Source: an uncultured Bacteroidota bacterium
GTDB taxonomy: Bacteria; Bacteroidota; Bacteroidia; Bacteroidales; P3
NCBI GenBank assembly: GCA_902774845.1
Contig: CACYJU010000006.1
Span: forward strand, 143,838-207,837
Reading direction: 5' to 3'
Length of the DNA: 64,000 nucleotides
This document shows positions 1-8,529 of the stretch, piece after piece; position 1 is the stretch's first letter; each line of letters opens with the position of its first letter. The notes beneath the pieces were generated by a model. That model saw only the letters and a list, made by a program, of their open reading frames with translations. It had not been told where the DNA came from and made no database searches. The translations under genes were made by a program, and so were the position numbers.

Positions 1-1
1 C

Positions 2-976
2 ACCATCGCCATCAACTTCACCACCGCCGAAGAATACCGTCACTTTGTGAGTCAGTACCTCGAAGTGATACGCATCCAAAACCTCTACCTCGACTGCCTC
101 GGATGGCTTGACCGCATCAACGCCAACACGGGAAGCATCGTCTCGATGCTGGGCAACACCGGCCACGCCACTCCTTACAAGAACATCGTGGCGAGCACCA
201 ACTTCATTCCGGTATTCACCACCTTGGACGGCGGCGCCCAGTTCATCAACAAGCTGAAAGAGTTCGAGTCGATACAACAGGAGTACCTGAAAACCGACGC
301 CAAGATAAAGCAGCTTGAGCAGCTGGCCGACTCCATCTACACGGTGGGACGCAAATACAGCGACCTCACCGCCGCCTTCCGACTTGTGCAACAGGGCACC
401 GACGTCTATCCCGCCTTCCGCAACCGCGAGGAGCTGGAATCGTACAACCGCAAGTTGGCCGACTACGGCACCGTCGCCTCCCAATACCTGCACCTTGTGT
501 ACCTGCGCGACACCATCGCCGCCAACGAGAACATCATCGACCACTCCACCAAGACCCTGCGCGACGGTCAGCGCACACTAAAGAAATTCTACAAGTGGAC
601 GCCCAACTTCAGCACCCCATCTGAAGGCGAGAACTTCTTCAAAGACCTGCAGGGACTCCTCGACATGCAGCACCAGTGCATCGCCATCAACGACGATATC
701 GTCACACAAGGTCTCAACGAGAAAGAGATTCTGGCTCTGACGAAAGACTACAGCTACATTCGCCGAGCTTACAACTCCATGATGAAAACCTACGACTACA
801 AAGGCTCTATCGCGACCAAAGAGAACCTGCGCATCTATGGCGACATGCAGCGTATGACCGTCAACATGCAGCTCGCTCTTATAAACCACATCAAGCGCAA
901 CCCCATGGAGTTGGAAAGGATGATGCGTTCCGAACGCGAAGTGAGAGGCTACAAGGCTGTGATTGGAGTCAAGTAG
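2..976 (+). CDS. Hypothetical protein, N-terminus outside window
   Basis: The reading frame is open to the left edge of the window, so the true start is probably upstream; an internal GTG at 47 is only one possible start. The visible 324 residues are rich in Lys, Glu, Leu and Tyr, look largely alpha-helical, and contain segments with coiled-coil character (around LKEFESIQQEYLKTDAKIKQ). No membrane segment or known catalytic motif is visible. The TAG stop lies three bases from the stop of the convergent thioesterase gene, with no room for a terminator. I do not recognise the family. The helical, spectrin-like composition would suit a structural or secretion-apparatus protein, but that is only inference. 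Confidence 0.75.
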   Translation, partial: TIAINFTTAEEYRHFVSQYLEVIRIQNLYLDCLGWLDRINANTGSIVSMLGNTGHATPYKNIVASTNFIPVFTTLDGGAQFINKLKEFESIQQEYLKTDAKIKQLEQLADSIYTVGRKYSDLTAAFRLVQQGTDVYPAFRNREELESYNRKLADYGTVASQYLHLVYLRDTIAANENIIDHSTKTLRDGQRTLKKFYKWTPNFSTPSEGENFFKDLQGLLDMQHQCIAINDDIVTQGLNEKEILALTKDYSYIRRAYNSMMKTYDYKGSIATKENLRIYGDMQRMTVNMQLALINHIKRNPMELERMMRSEREVRGYKAVIGVK

Positions 977-979
977 CGG

Positions 980-1711
980 TTACCTTAAACTTACTATTGC
1001 AGAAAAGCTCGACCCGCGGGTGTTGAAAATCTGATAATGCGCTGTGTCGGCATCGGGTTGGCAACGGCGTATTTCGACCTTTTCTCCCGGGCGTGTTTCT
1101 GCCACATAGGCGACCTCGATGGTCTTTATCTGTTTGCCCTCGGGCAGGTTGTCGTCGACCCAGCGTATATATTCGCAGTTGTTCACATGTCCGGTATGGT
1201 CGAGCATCGACGGCTTGACGTTGAACCGCTCGACACAGAAGGTCTCGTCCATCGGAAGCATCCGCAACTTCGTCAGCCGTTCTTTGTCGGTGGCGCAAAT
1301 CGAATTATGGATATAGCCGTCCATGATGTCGTTCAATCGCGACACATGGCGTGTGTTCACATCTATGACCACCCAAAAGGCGGTGGCTGCCGCCAGCTTC
1401 TCGCCTTCAAGGCTGGTGACGAGAAAATCTCTCACATCAAAAAGCCCGTCGACGCCACGCGACCAGGTGGCGATCTTCACCTTGGTGCCGTAGTGCGGCA
1501 TATCGAACACCTGATAGTACATCCTGCTCAGCACCCACGCTTTCTGGTTCTTTATCAGGTCGTAGTAGCAGATGTGAGTGAGGGTCGTATGCTCCTCCGC
1601 CACCGTCTGCAGCAGTCGCGAAAGTCCCCACATGGAGAGATGGTCGGTCCAGTCGCAGAAATACGACTCGATAAAAAATTCGTTGCTGTAGATGTTGTTC
1701 TCGTCAAGCAT
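980..1711 (-). CDS. Acyl-ACP thioesterase
   Basis: Releases fatty acids from acyl carrier protein in the cytoplasm. The 243 residues form two hotdog domains as in the FatA/FatB-type family (PF01643). The first holds the helix start SMWGLSRLLQTVAEEH. The second holds DHTGHVNNCEYIRWVDD at about residues 170-186, with the Asp, His and Asn-Asn positions expected around the active site. Length matches bacterial members of the family. The ATG at 1711 is the first in-frame start and the N-terminus begins just before the first hotdog strand. It probably follows argS on the same strand, separated by about 65 bases of AT-rich repeat-like spacer. Confidence 0.93.
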   Translation of the reverse strand: MLDENNIYSNEFFIESYFCDWTDHLSMWGLSRLLQTVAEEHTTLTHICYYDLIKNQKAWVLSRMYYQVFDMPHYGTKVKIATWSRGVDGLFDVRDFLVTSLEGEKLAAATAFWVVIDVNTRHVSRLNDIMDGYIHNSICATDKERLTKLRMLPMDETFCVERFNVKPSMLDHTGHVNNCEYIRWVDDNLPEGKQIKTIEVAYVAETRPGEKVEIRRCQPDADTAHYQIFNTRGSSFSAIVSLR

Positions 1712-1721
1712 GGGGTAAGAG

Positions 1722-1772
1722 AATTGTGAATTATGAATTATGAATTTTGAATGGTGAATGCTGAATGGTGAC
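1722..1772. repeat. Degenerate TGAAT spacer repeat
   Basis: The spacer between argS and the thioesterase gene is built almost wholly from GTGAATTATGAAT-like words repeated with small changes (gtgaattatgaattatgaa, then ttttgaatggtgaatgctgaatgg). Similar low-complexity spacers occur elsewhere in the window, such as 18497-18560, 19700-19735 and 50188-50234. No hairpin or coding role is visible. Confidence 0.6.
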
Positions 1773-1778
1773 TGCTGG

Positions 1779-3569
1779 CTACATCCTCTCAGGCACCTCG
1801 ATTCCGAGTATAGTCATAGTGTTGCGCAATGCCGTCGCCACCGTATCGCAGAGCACCACACGGAAGTTGCGCACCTCCTCGTTCTCCTCTCTCAGTATGG
1901 GTGTGTCCTGATAGAAGCTGTTGAACGCCTTAGCCAAATCGTAGGCGTAGTTCGCCACCATCGCCGGGCTCAGGCTCTGCGCCGCCTGTCCCACCGTCGA
2001 CGGAAGAGTGTGCAGCAGCTTGATTATCTCGCGCTCCTTTGTTGATATGTTGATATGTTGATTGATTGATTGGTTGGTTGGTTCGCTTGTTTGTGCTTTG
2101 CGCACTATGCTGCGTATGCGGGCGTAGGTGTATTGAATGAACGGGCCTGTGTTGCCGTTGAAGTCGATACTCTCGGCGGGGTTGAAAAGCATATTCTTCG
2201 TCGGGTCAACCTTGAGAATGAAATACTTCAACGCACCGAGAGCCAAGATATGATACAAACGTTTGCGCTCGTCGTCGCTCAGCTCGTCGTTCTTGCCGTG
2301 TTCGAGGCTCATCTGCTCGGCGGTATTCTCCATATCGGCGATGAGGTCGTCGGCATCGACCACCGTCCCTTCGCGCGATTTCATCTTGCCGTTGGGCAGT
2401 TCCACCATGCCGTACGAGAGGTGATACACCTTCTCCGCCCAGGGGAAGCCCAGCTTGCCCAATATCAGTTTCAAGACTTTGAAGTGATAGTCCTGCTCGT
2501 TGCCCACCACATAGACGAGACGGTCGGCATCGAAGTCGTTGTGGCGCAGAAGAGCAGTCCCGAGGTCTTGGGTCATGTAAACCGACGTTCCGTCCTTGCG
2601 CAGCAGCAGTTTCTCGTCGAGGCCGTCGCCCGTCAGGTCGCACCACACCGAGCCGTCGTCTCTCCTGTACAGAACCCCCATATCAAGGCCTTTCTGCACC
2701 AGCTCCTTCCCGAGCAGGTAGGTGTTCGACTCATAGTATATCTTGTCGAACCCTACTCCGAGCGAGCGGTAGGTCTCGTCAAATCCAGCATACACCCAGC
2801 CGTTCATCTTCTCCCACAGGTCGCGCACCTCTTTGTCGCCCTCTTCCCAGCGTTTCAGCATCGACTGCGCCTCTTTCATCAGCGGAGCCTCTTTCTTGGC
2901 TTCTTCCTCATCCATGCCTTTCGCCACGAGGTCGGCTATCTCGGCTTTGTAATGCTTGTCAAATTCCACATAGTATTTTCCCACCAGGTGGTCGCCCTTC
3001 ATGCCAGACGATTCGGGTGTCTCGCCGCCACCGAAGCGCATCCATGCCAGCATCGACTTGCAGATGTGGATGCCACGGTCGTTCACCAGGTTCACACGCT
3101 TCACGTTTTGCCCGTCGGCTTTCAGCAACTCGCTTACCGACCAACCCAGGAGGTTGTTGCGTATATGTCCTAGATGGAGCGGCTTGTTGGTGTTGGGCGA
3201 CGAATACTCTATCACCACAGGCTTGGCGTCGGCAGGCACAGCCTTCAATCCGAACCCATCGTTACCCGATATGTCATTCACGAAATTCACCCAGTAGTTG
3301 TCGGCTATCGAGATGTTGAGGAATCCCTTGACCACGTTGAAATCGGCAACCTCAGGCAGATTAGCCTTCAGTTGCACGCCAATCTCGTTAGCTACAGCCT
3401 CCGGCGCTTTGCGGGCCTGCTTCACGAATGGGAATACGACCAGCGTAAAATCGCCTGCGAACTCTTTTTTAGTTCCCTGCAGTTGAACTTGCGACGGTTC
3501 GACGGAGATAGAATACAAATTGTCAAGAGCCTGACTTATACCCTGTTGTAACAATGTCTCGATATTCAT
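1779..3569 (-). CDS. argS: Arginyl-tRNA synthetase
   Basis: Class I aminoacyl-tRNA synthetase that charges tRNA-Arg in the cytoplasm. The N-terminal additional domain is followed by the HIGH-type signature in SSPNTNKPLHLGHIRNN at about residues 122-138, then the catalytic core and a C-terminal DALR anticodon-binding domain ending in ALRNTMTILGIEVPERM. I start it at 3569 (MNIETLLQQG) because family proteins begin there; the 32 upstream residues are unlike the family and overlap the promoter. The resulting 596 residues fit the family. Odd point: between about residues 493 and 510 the protein carries a low-complexity segment (PTNQSINQHINIS) encoded by DNA at 2041-2090 that resembles the intergenic spacer repeats. 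Confidence 0.97.
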   Translation of the reverse strand: MNIETLLQQGISQALDNLYSISVEPSQVQLQGTKKEFAGDFTLVVFPFVKQARKAPEAVANEIGVQLKANLPEVADFNVVKGFLNISIADNYWVNFVNDISGNDGFGLKAVPADAKPVVIEYSSPNTNKPLHLGHIRNNLLGWSVSELLKADGQNVKRVNLVNDRGIHICKSMLAWMRFGGGETPESSGMKGDHLVGKYYVEFDKHYKAEIADLVAKGMDEEEAKKEAPLMKEAQSMLKRWEEGDKEVRDLWEKMNGWVYAGFDETYRSLGVGFDKIYYESNTYLLGKELVQKGLDMGVLYRRDDGSVWCDLTGDGLDEKLLLRKDGTSVYMTQDLGTALLRHNDFDADRLVYVVGNEQDYHFKVLKLILGKLGFPWAEKVYHLSYGMVELPNGKMKSREGTVVDADDLIADMENTAEQMSLEHGKNDELSDDERKRLYHILALGALKYFILKVDPTKNMLFNPAESIDFNGNTGPFIQYTYARIRSIVRKAQTSEPTNQSINQHINISTKEREIIKLLHTLPSTVGQAAQSLSPAMVANYAYDLAKAFNSFYQDTPILREENEEVRNFRVVLCDTVATALRNTMTILGIEVPERM

Positions 3570-3587
3570 ATTTTTATATTTAGAGTG

Positions 3588-3595
3588 CAAAGATA
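3588..3595 (-). promoter_or_regulatory. -7 box of argS promoter
   Basis: Read on the minus strand this is TATCTTTG, a perfect match to the Bacteroidota -7 consensus TAnnTTTG, 18 bases upstream of the argS start chosen here. The -33 box is not clear. It lies back to back with the hppA promoter, so the two genes diverge from a shared region of about 100 bases. Confidence 0.7.
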
Positions 3596-3602
3596 CGTTT
3601 TT

Positions 3603-3633
3603 TTTGTGCATTAAATATAAATAAGTACCTTTG
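3603..3633 (+). promoter_or_regulatory. hppA promoter (-33/-7)
   Basis: TTTG at 3603-3606 and TACCTTTG at 3626-3633 are separated by 19 bases, which matches the -33/-7 architecture recognised by the Bacteroidota primary sigma factor. The start codon of hppA follows 43 bases downstream of the -7 box. Confidence 0.7.
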
Positions 3634-3676
3634 CAATCGCTTGAATAAATATAACAATTAAACAAAACTCTTTATA

Positions 3677-6106
3677 ATGAAGAAATTAGCAACTACACTA
3701 CTCTCACTGGCAGCGCCCGTTTTCGCTTTTGCCAGCGAGGCAGACCTCGAAATGCCCGCCGGATTCGCTCAGAGTGGCGAGGCGTCGATCCTCTACTGGG
3801 GCTTTGCCGTTGTGATTATCGGATTGCTGTTCGGATTCTGGCAGTTCGGCAAAGTGCGCAAACTGAAAGCCCACAAGTCAATGCTTGAAATCGGCAACGT
3901 GATTTTTAAGACCTGCTCCACCTACCTCAAACAGCAGGGTAAGTTCCTGCTCCTGTTGTTCGTTTTCATCGGAGCCGCCATGGCGCTCTATTTTGGAGTG
4001 CTGAGCCACATGCCGTTCGGCAGCGTGCTGCTCGTCCTGGCTTGGACGGTGGTAGGCATTCTCGGCAGCTACGGCGTGGCCTGGTTCGGTGTCCGCATGA
4101 ACACCTACGCCAACGCACGCATGGCTTTCGCCTCGCTGAGAAGAAAACCCCTCGACCTGCTCAACATCCCGCTGCGTGCCGGCATGAGCATCGGCATCGT
4201 CCTGATATGCGTCGAGTTGGTGCTTATGCTCGTCATCCTTCTGCTCATGCCCGAGAATCTGGCTGGCAGCTGCTTCATAGGATTCGCCATCGGCGAGAGC
4301 CTCGGTGCTTCCGCCCTCCGCATCGCTGGCGGCATCTTCACTAAGATTGCCGACATCGGAAGCGACCTTATGAAAGTGGTCTTCAAGATTGGTGAGGACG
4401 ACCCGCGCAACCCAGGCGTCATAGCCGACTGCACGGGCGACAACGCTGGCGACTCCATTGGACCTACCGCCGACGGTTTCGAGACCTACGGTGTCACCGG
4501 CGTGGCCCTTGTCTCCTTCATCCTCCTCGCTGTCCCCGACCCCTCCATGCAGGTTAAACTGCTGGTGTGGATATTCGTCATGCGTATCCTCGGCATCATC
4601 GCCTCCGTACTGGCTTACTACATCAACGGCGCCATCGCCAAAGCCAAATACAAAAACGCCGACGACATCAACTTCGAGCAGCCCCTCACCTCTCTCGTGT
4701 GGATCACCTCTATCCTCTCCATCTGCGGCACCTTCCTCGCCTCCTATTTCATCCTCAACAACGAAGCAGTCAACGCTCTCGTCCCCAACCTCTGGCTGGC
4801 ACTCTCCATCATCATCTCCTGCGGCACCCTCGGCGCTGCTCTCATCCCTGAGTTCACCAAGCTCTTCACCTCGCCCACTTCCAAGCATGTGAAAGAGGTG
4901 GTCAAAGCCTCCGAACAGGGCGGTGCTTCGCTCAATATCCTTTCTGGCCTCGTGGCTGGCAACATGGGCGGCTTCTGGACAGGCATGGTATTCTTCGTGC
5001 TTATGGTCATCGCCTACTTCGCCTCCACTGCCTTCATCATCGAGCCCGTGTTCGGTGTTTACTATAGCATCTTCGCCTTCGGCCTCGTCGCCTTCGGCAT
5101 GCTGGGCATGGGCCCAGTCACCATCGCCGTCGATAGCTACGGTCCCGTGACCGACAACGCCCAGAGCGTCTATGAGCTCTCCCTCATCGAGGACGACATC
5201 GAGAAGACCACCCGTGAGGTGGAAAGCGAGTTCGGTTTCAAACCCGACTTTGAGAAAGCCAAATACTACCTCGAAGCCAACGACGGTGCCGGCAACACCT
5301 TCAAGGCTACCGCCAAGCCCGTCCTCATCGGAACCGCCGTCGTAGGTGCCACCACGATGATTTTCTCCCTCATCCTCATGATTCAGAAGACCCTCGGCAT
5401 CGAGCCCGAGTCCATCCTCAATATGCTCAACCCCTACTCCATCCTCGGATTCATCCTCGGCGGCTGCGTGATCTACTGGTTCACCGGCGCCTCCATGCAG
5501 GCTGTCACCACTGGTGCCAACCGTGCTGTTGAGTTCATCAAGGACAACATCAAGCTCGACCCCAACGCTCCCAAGAAAGCCGACACTCAGAAGAGCCAGG
5601 AAGTGGTGAAGATCTGCACCAACTACGCTCAGCGTGGCATGATCAACATCTTCATCGCCATCTTCTGCTTCGCTCTCGCCTTCGCTTGCCTCTCCTCGCC
5701 CGAGAGCATCGGTGGCCAGAACGCCGTCTGCCTCTTCATCGCCTACCTCATCTCCATCGCCGTCTTCGGCCTCTTCCAAGCCGTCTTCATGGCTAACGCC
5801 GGCGGTGCTTGGGACAACGCCAAGAAGGTTGTCGAAGTCGACATGAAAGCCAAAGGCACTCCGCTGCACGACGCCAGCGTCGTGGGCGACACCGTAGGCG
5901 ACCCCTTCAAGGACACCTCCTCTGTAGCACTCAACCCCATCATCAAGTTTACCACCCTCTTCGGAGTGCTGGCTATGGAGATAGCCATCAGCGAAGGCTT
6001 CCGCGGCATGGCTCCCTGGTTCGGCGTGGTATTCCTGGTGATTGCACTTGTCTTCGTCTACCGCTCCTTCTACAAGATGCGCGTTGATCAGAAGAAAAAG
6101 AAATAA
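3677..6106 (+). CDS. hppA: Membrane-bound ion-pumping pyrophosphatase
   Basis: Integral inner-membrane pyrophosphatase that couples hydrolysis of inorganic pyrophosphate to export of Na+ or H+. The 809 residues start with a signal-like first helix and contain about 16 hydrophobic spans. The substrate-binding loop includes DCTGDNAGDSIGPTADG at about residues 251-267, preceded by IADIGSDL where many family members have ADVGADL. The second acidic cluster GDTVGDPFKDTSS lies near the C-terminus. The length is greater than plant or clostridial forms but usual for Bacteroidota. The hydrophilic insert around ETTREVESEFGFKPD (about residues 510-545) also fits this group. Sequence alone does not settle Na+ versus H+. 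It has its own promoter and a hairpin terminator, so it is probably monocistronic. Confidence 0.97.
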   Translation: MKKLATTLLSLAAPVFAFASEADLEMPAGFAQSGEASILYWGFAVVIIGLLFGFWQFGKVRKLKAHKSMLEIGNVIFKTCSTYLKQQGKFLLLLFVFIGAAMALYFGVLSHMPFGSVLLVLAWTVVGILGSYGVAWFGVRMNTYANARMAFASLRRKPLDLLNIPLRAGMSIGIVLICVELVLMLVILLLMPENLAGSCFIGFAIGESLGASALRIAGGIFTKIADIGSDLMKVVFKIGEDDPRNPGVIADCTGDNAGDSIGPTADGFETYGVTGVALVSFILLAVPDPSMQVKLLVWIFVMRILGIIASVLAYYINGAIAKAKYKNADDINFEQPLTSLVWITSILSICGTFLASYFILNNEAVNALVPNLWLALSIIISCGTLGAALIPEFTKLFTSPTSKHVKEVVKASEQGGASLNILSGLVAGNMGGFWTGMVFFVLMVIAYFASTAFIIEPVFGVYYSIFAFGLVAFGMLGMGPVTIAVDSYGPVTDNAQSVYELSLIEDDIEKTTREVESEFGFKPDFEKAKYYLEANDGAGNTFKATAKPVLIGTAVVGATTMIFSLILMIQKTLGIEPESILNMLNPYSILGFILGGCVIYWFTGASMQAVTTGANRAVEFIKDNIKLDPNAPKKADTQKSQEVVKICTNYAQRGMINIFIAIFCFALAFACLSSPESIGGQNAVCLFIAYLISIAVFGLFQAVFMANAGGAWDNAKKVVEVDMKAKGTPLHDASVVGDTVGDPFKDTSSVALNPIIKFTTLFGVLAMEIAISEGFRGMAPWFGVVFLVIALVFVYRSFYKMRVDQKKKK

Positions 6107-6122
6107 AAGGCTGACTACCACT

Positions 6123-6162
6123 ACAACAGGGCGGCATACATAAGTGTGTCGCCCTTGTTTTT
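6123..6162 (+). terminator. hppA terminator
   Basis: An imperfect inverted repeat (AGGGCGGCATACA pairing with TGTGTCGCCCT around a short loop) is followed directly by a run of seven T, 20-50 bases after the hppA stop. This is a standard intrinsic terminator. Confidence 0.75.
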
Positions 6163-6958
6163 TTCTGTTGTCTGTGGTACGTGTCATAGTTGTCGATGTT
6201 TTTTAAGTTGCTGTTTTGCTTTGTCTTCTCTGTCTTGCTTTTGTCTTCAATCCACGAGCAAAAATACAGCGATGTTATTTATCACTCCTAAAAAGATATT
6301 TATGATAAACAACTTACTCCCAAAAAACATCCAACCATCACCATTCAACACACAGCATACCCCATCTCAACCGCGCCCGCCCACTAACGCATTAACACAT
6401 TCACAAATTCACACATCAACACATTCCCTCCCACTTAACTCCCATATAACTCCCATCTAACTCCGCATTTAAAATTACCAACTCGTGATGAAAAAATCTT
6501 GGTCAACTGGTCAACCCGCTTGCTTTTGCAGATTTTTTGTTGTTCAAATCTGTAAATGATATAGTTATGGTTCTTGGTCAACGGTCAACTGGTCAATTCA
6601 CTTGTTTTTGCAAAAAAGGGTGTTCGATCAAACCTATAATTAATTAAAATAAAAAAAATACATTATATATAATAATATATTAAATTATTAATTATTAATC
6701 ACTTACATGACAATTCTCCGTAACCTGCTGATTTTGGAAAACGAAAAACATTGCAGTTGACCAGTTGACCGTTGACCAACCCCCTAATATGCTCTGCCTG
6801 AACAATAGTCTCCCCCTCTCTACGGGAGAGGGGACTGGAAAATAAAAAAACTTTTTTCTTGGTCAACGGTCAACTGGTCAATTCACTTGTTTTGCAGAAA
6901 ATCATTTTGTTCAACCTGTAAATGACATAGTTATAAGCCTTGATCAACGGTAAACTAG
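6163..6958. other. Long gene-free, repeat-filled region
   Basis: About 800 bases between hppA and the DUF3667 gene. I see no gene I can support. It holds an AC-rich stretch with 11-bp repeats (6424-6466), several copies of a unit with GGTCAAC heptamers (6499-6965), and a very AT-rich stretch at 6640-6705 (attaattaaaataaaaaaaa and similar). A short ORF at 6146-6460 is low-complexity and rejected. Confidence 0.6.
6424..6466. repeat. 11-bp tandem repeat, minus orientation
   Basis: On the minus strand this reads GGAGTTAGAT, GGGAGTTATAT, GGGAGTTAAGT, GGGAGG, that is, diverged 11-bp units. They resemble the GGGAGTCAGAT units at 12043-12108 in the opposite orientation. Confidence 0.55.
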
Positions 6959-6965
6959 TCAGTTT
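6499..6965. repeat. Dispersed unit with GGTCAAC heptamers
   Basis: A unit that starts with TTGGTCAACGGTCAACTGG and continues through TTCACTTGTTTTTGCA and CTGTAAATGATATAGTTAT occurs at about 6499-6570, 6571-6612, 6857-6938 and, decayed, 6939-6965. An inverted heptamer copy lies at 6755-6779 (TTGACCAGTTGACCGTTGAC). Spacing of the heptamers is 7-9 bases. The last copy runs into the 3' end of the DUF3667 gene, whose stop codon falls in it. Confidence 0.7.
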
Positions 6966-7918
6966 ACCCATCCCACGTATGCGGTGGCGGCTATGGCGAT
7001 GAGGACTACTATGACCCCAAAAACAAGGAGCATCGCCACCAACGAGAGCATCGAATAGGCAATGACTCGCCACCAGCCGTAGCCCGACAGCTGCTTCAGC
7101 GGGATGAATATCAAAAAGAACGACAAGACGGTCAGTATCGGGACACAGAAGAAAGAGAAGACTATGGAGATGATGGAATACATGTTGGCGATATATACCA
7201 GCGACACAAAAAACTCCGAATAGCGAAGGTCGGGAACGCTTGGGCTGTGTCGAAAGAAAAGGTACAGACAACCCGAGATGTACATCAGCACAAGCAAAGC
7301 GAAGATATTGGGGAATCGCTCCTGGAAACGTCCCGCCCTGACAGCAATACCTCTAAAAAGTTCCTGCACCTGCACCTCCTCGTTGCTTGAATGTCCAACT
7401 GTTTTGTTTCCATTTGACGACTGCTGGATGGCGACCTCTATCACCCGACTGTCGGACGACAGCCGCTCCCCTTTGATATTCACTCCGTGTGTCACAACGA
7501 TGGAGAGTGCAGCAAGGAGGAAGAACATCTTGAACGGAGGGAAGTAGGCCATCTGCATGCCACCGATATAGTCGCGAATCATATAACCCGGACGCAGCAG
7601 CAGATCGCGTATTGTACGAAACATGCCGCGGTTGCCCAATCCCCATACGTCCAGAAAATTCAGGAAGGCCGTTTTGAACGAGTAGCGGACAATGAGCCGC
7701 GACTGGCCACAGCGAGGGCAGAAGTTGCCGGTATAGACAGTGTGACAGGTAGCGCACACATGCTCCTCCTGCGACATCTCCTTGACACAATAGGGTTTCT
7801 TTTGCCACTCTTGGAATTGACGGCGTTTCTCCCTCAAAATACTCCACTTCGCCCTAAGCCAACCGACAGTCTTTTTCATACCCGTCATCAACCGACGGCA
7901 TCCCGGCTTATATCCCAT
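6959..7918 (-). CDS. DUF3667-type membrane protein
   Basis: Inner-membrane protein of unknown function. The N-terminal cytoplasmic part is basic and has a zinc-ribbon-like pair of motifs, CATCHTVYTGNFCPRCGQ, at about residues 55-72, with four cysteines in CxxC pairs. It is followed by the family-typical FRTIRDLLLRPGYMIRDYI and YFPPFKMFFLLAALSIVV segments and three more hydrophobic spans after about residue 205, ending in AIAATAYVGWVN. The arrangement of zinc ribbon, amphipathic RDLLLRPG segment and transmembrane helices is that of DUF3667. It lies downstream of luxS on the same strand with a 61-base gap and may be co-transcribed. The end of the gene lies inside the GGTCAAC repeat region, so its C-terminus may have been altered by that repeat. 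Confidence 0.85.
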   Translation of the reverse strand: MGYKPGCRRLMTGMKKTVGWLRAKWSILREKRRQFQEWQKKPYCVKEMSQEEHVCATCHTVYTGNFCPRCGQSRLIVRYSFKTAFLNFLDVWGLGNRGMFRTIRDLLLRPGYMIRDYIGGMQMAYFPPFKMFFLLAALSIVVTHGVNIKGERLSSDSRVIEVAIQQSSNGNKTVGHSSNEEVQVQELFRGIAVRAGRFQERFPNIFALLVLMYISGCLYLFFRHSPSVPDLRYSEFFVSLVYIANMYSIISIVFSFFCVPILTVLSFFLIFIPLKQLSGYGWWRVIAYSMLSLVAMLLVFGVIVVLIAIAATAYVGWVN

Positions 7919-7979
7919 TCTGGTTCCCGTTTCGACAGATTGACCTCAATATACTTGATTCACTATTTTCCGGCATCAA

Positions 7980-8474
7980 TCACGCGTCGGCGAAGACTTT
8001 GCCGTCGTTCAGCGTCACCTGCAGCTTGGTGTACTCGCTGTGGAAGTCGTTTTTCAGGCGGTCGAGATAGCGACGCGACTCCCAGTGGCACATCGGCAGG
8101 TCGTGCAGCAGACAGTTGCCGCAGGTCTCTGGCGTGGTGGCTGGCACTTCGCTCTGTGTCAGTATCCACTCGAGACATTGGATGGTGAGCTGACGCATAT
8201 CCTCCACCGTATAGTTTCCCGTCATGATGACGTACATGCCCGTGAGGCAGCCCATCGGACCCACATACACCACATCCTCTTTGGCCGACGAATTGCGGAA
8301 CCAGGTGGCCATCAGATGCTCCATGCTGTGCATCGCCGACGGCGCCACAGCGGGTTCGCGGTTCGGCTCGGTGATGCGGAGGTCGAAAGTAGTGAACCCC
8401 TTATCGATACGCGACACATAGATGCCGGGCTTAAGATGAGTATGGTCGATGGTGAAACTTTGTATTACTTCCAT
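7980..8474 (-). CDS. luxS: S-ribosylhomocysteine lyase LuxS
   Basis: Cleaves S-ribosylhomocysteine to homocysteine and DPD, the precursor of autoinducer 2, in the activated methyl cycle. The metal-binding HxxEH is His49-Ser-Met-Glu52-His53, and the third ligand is the Cys in ETCGN at about residue 118. The conserved GPMGCLTGMYVI is at residues 72-83. The 164 residues match the family. The start at 8474 (MEVIQSFTIDH) is family-typical. It is flanked by a sulfatase-modifying-factor-like lipoprotein gene upstream and a DUF3667 gene downstream on the same strand. No methylthioadenosine nucleosidase gene is nearby. The trans-sulfuration enzyme at 10464-11666 could use the homocysteine, but that link is inference. 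Confidence 0.97.
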   Translation of the reverse strand: MEVIQSFTIDHTHLKPGIYVSRIDKGFTTFDLRITEPNREPAVAPSAMHSMEHLMATWFRNSSAKEDVVYVGPMGCLTGMYVIMTGNYTVEDMRQLTIQCLEWILTQSEVPATTPETCGNCLLHDLPMCHWESRRYLDRLKNDFHSEYTKLQVTLNDGKVFADA

Positions 8475-8529
8475 ATAAATGATAATTAACTATTAACTAA
8501 ACTATTATCTATTATCTATCAACTATTAT

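Noticed and set aside
3878..6187. Long minus-strand ORF of 769 codons opposite hppA
   Set aside because: Its composition (Glu, Asp, Val, Gly and His runs with no domain) is what results from reading the strand opposite a gene with strong C-ending codon bias. hppA itself is certain.
6146..6460. 104-codon ORF in the gap after hppA
   Set aside because: It begins inside the hppA terminator, and its second half is low-complexity Thr/His/Ser from spacer repeats.
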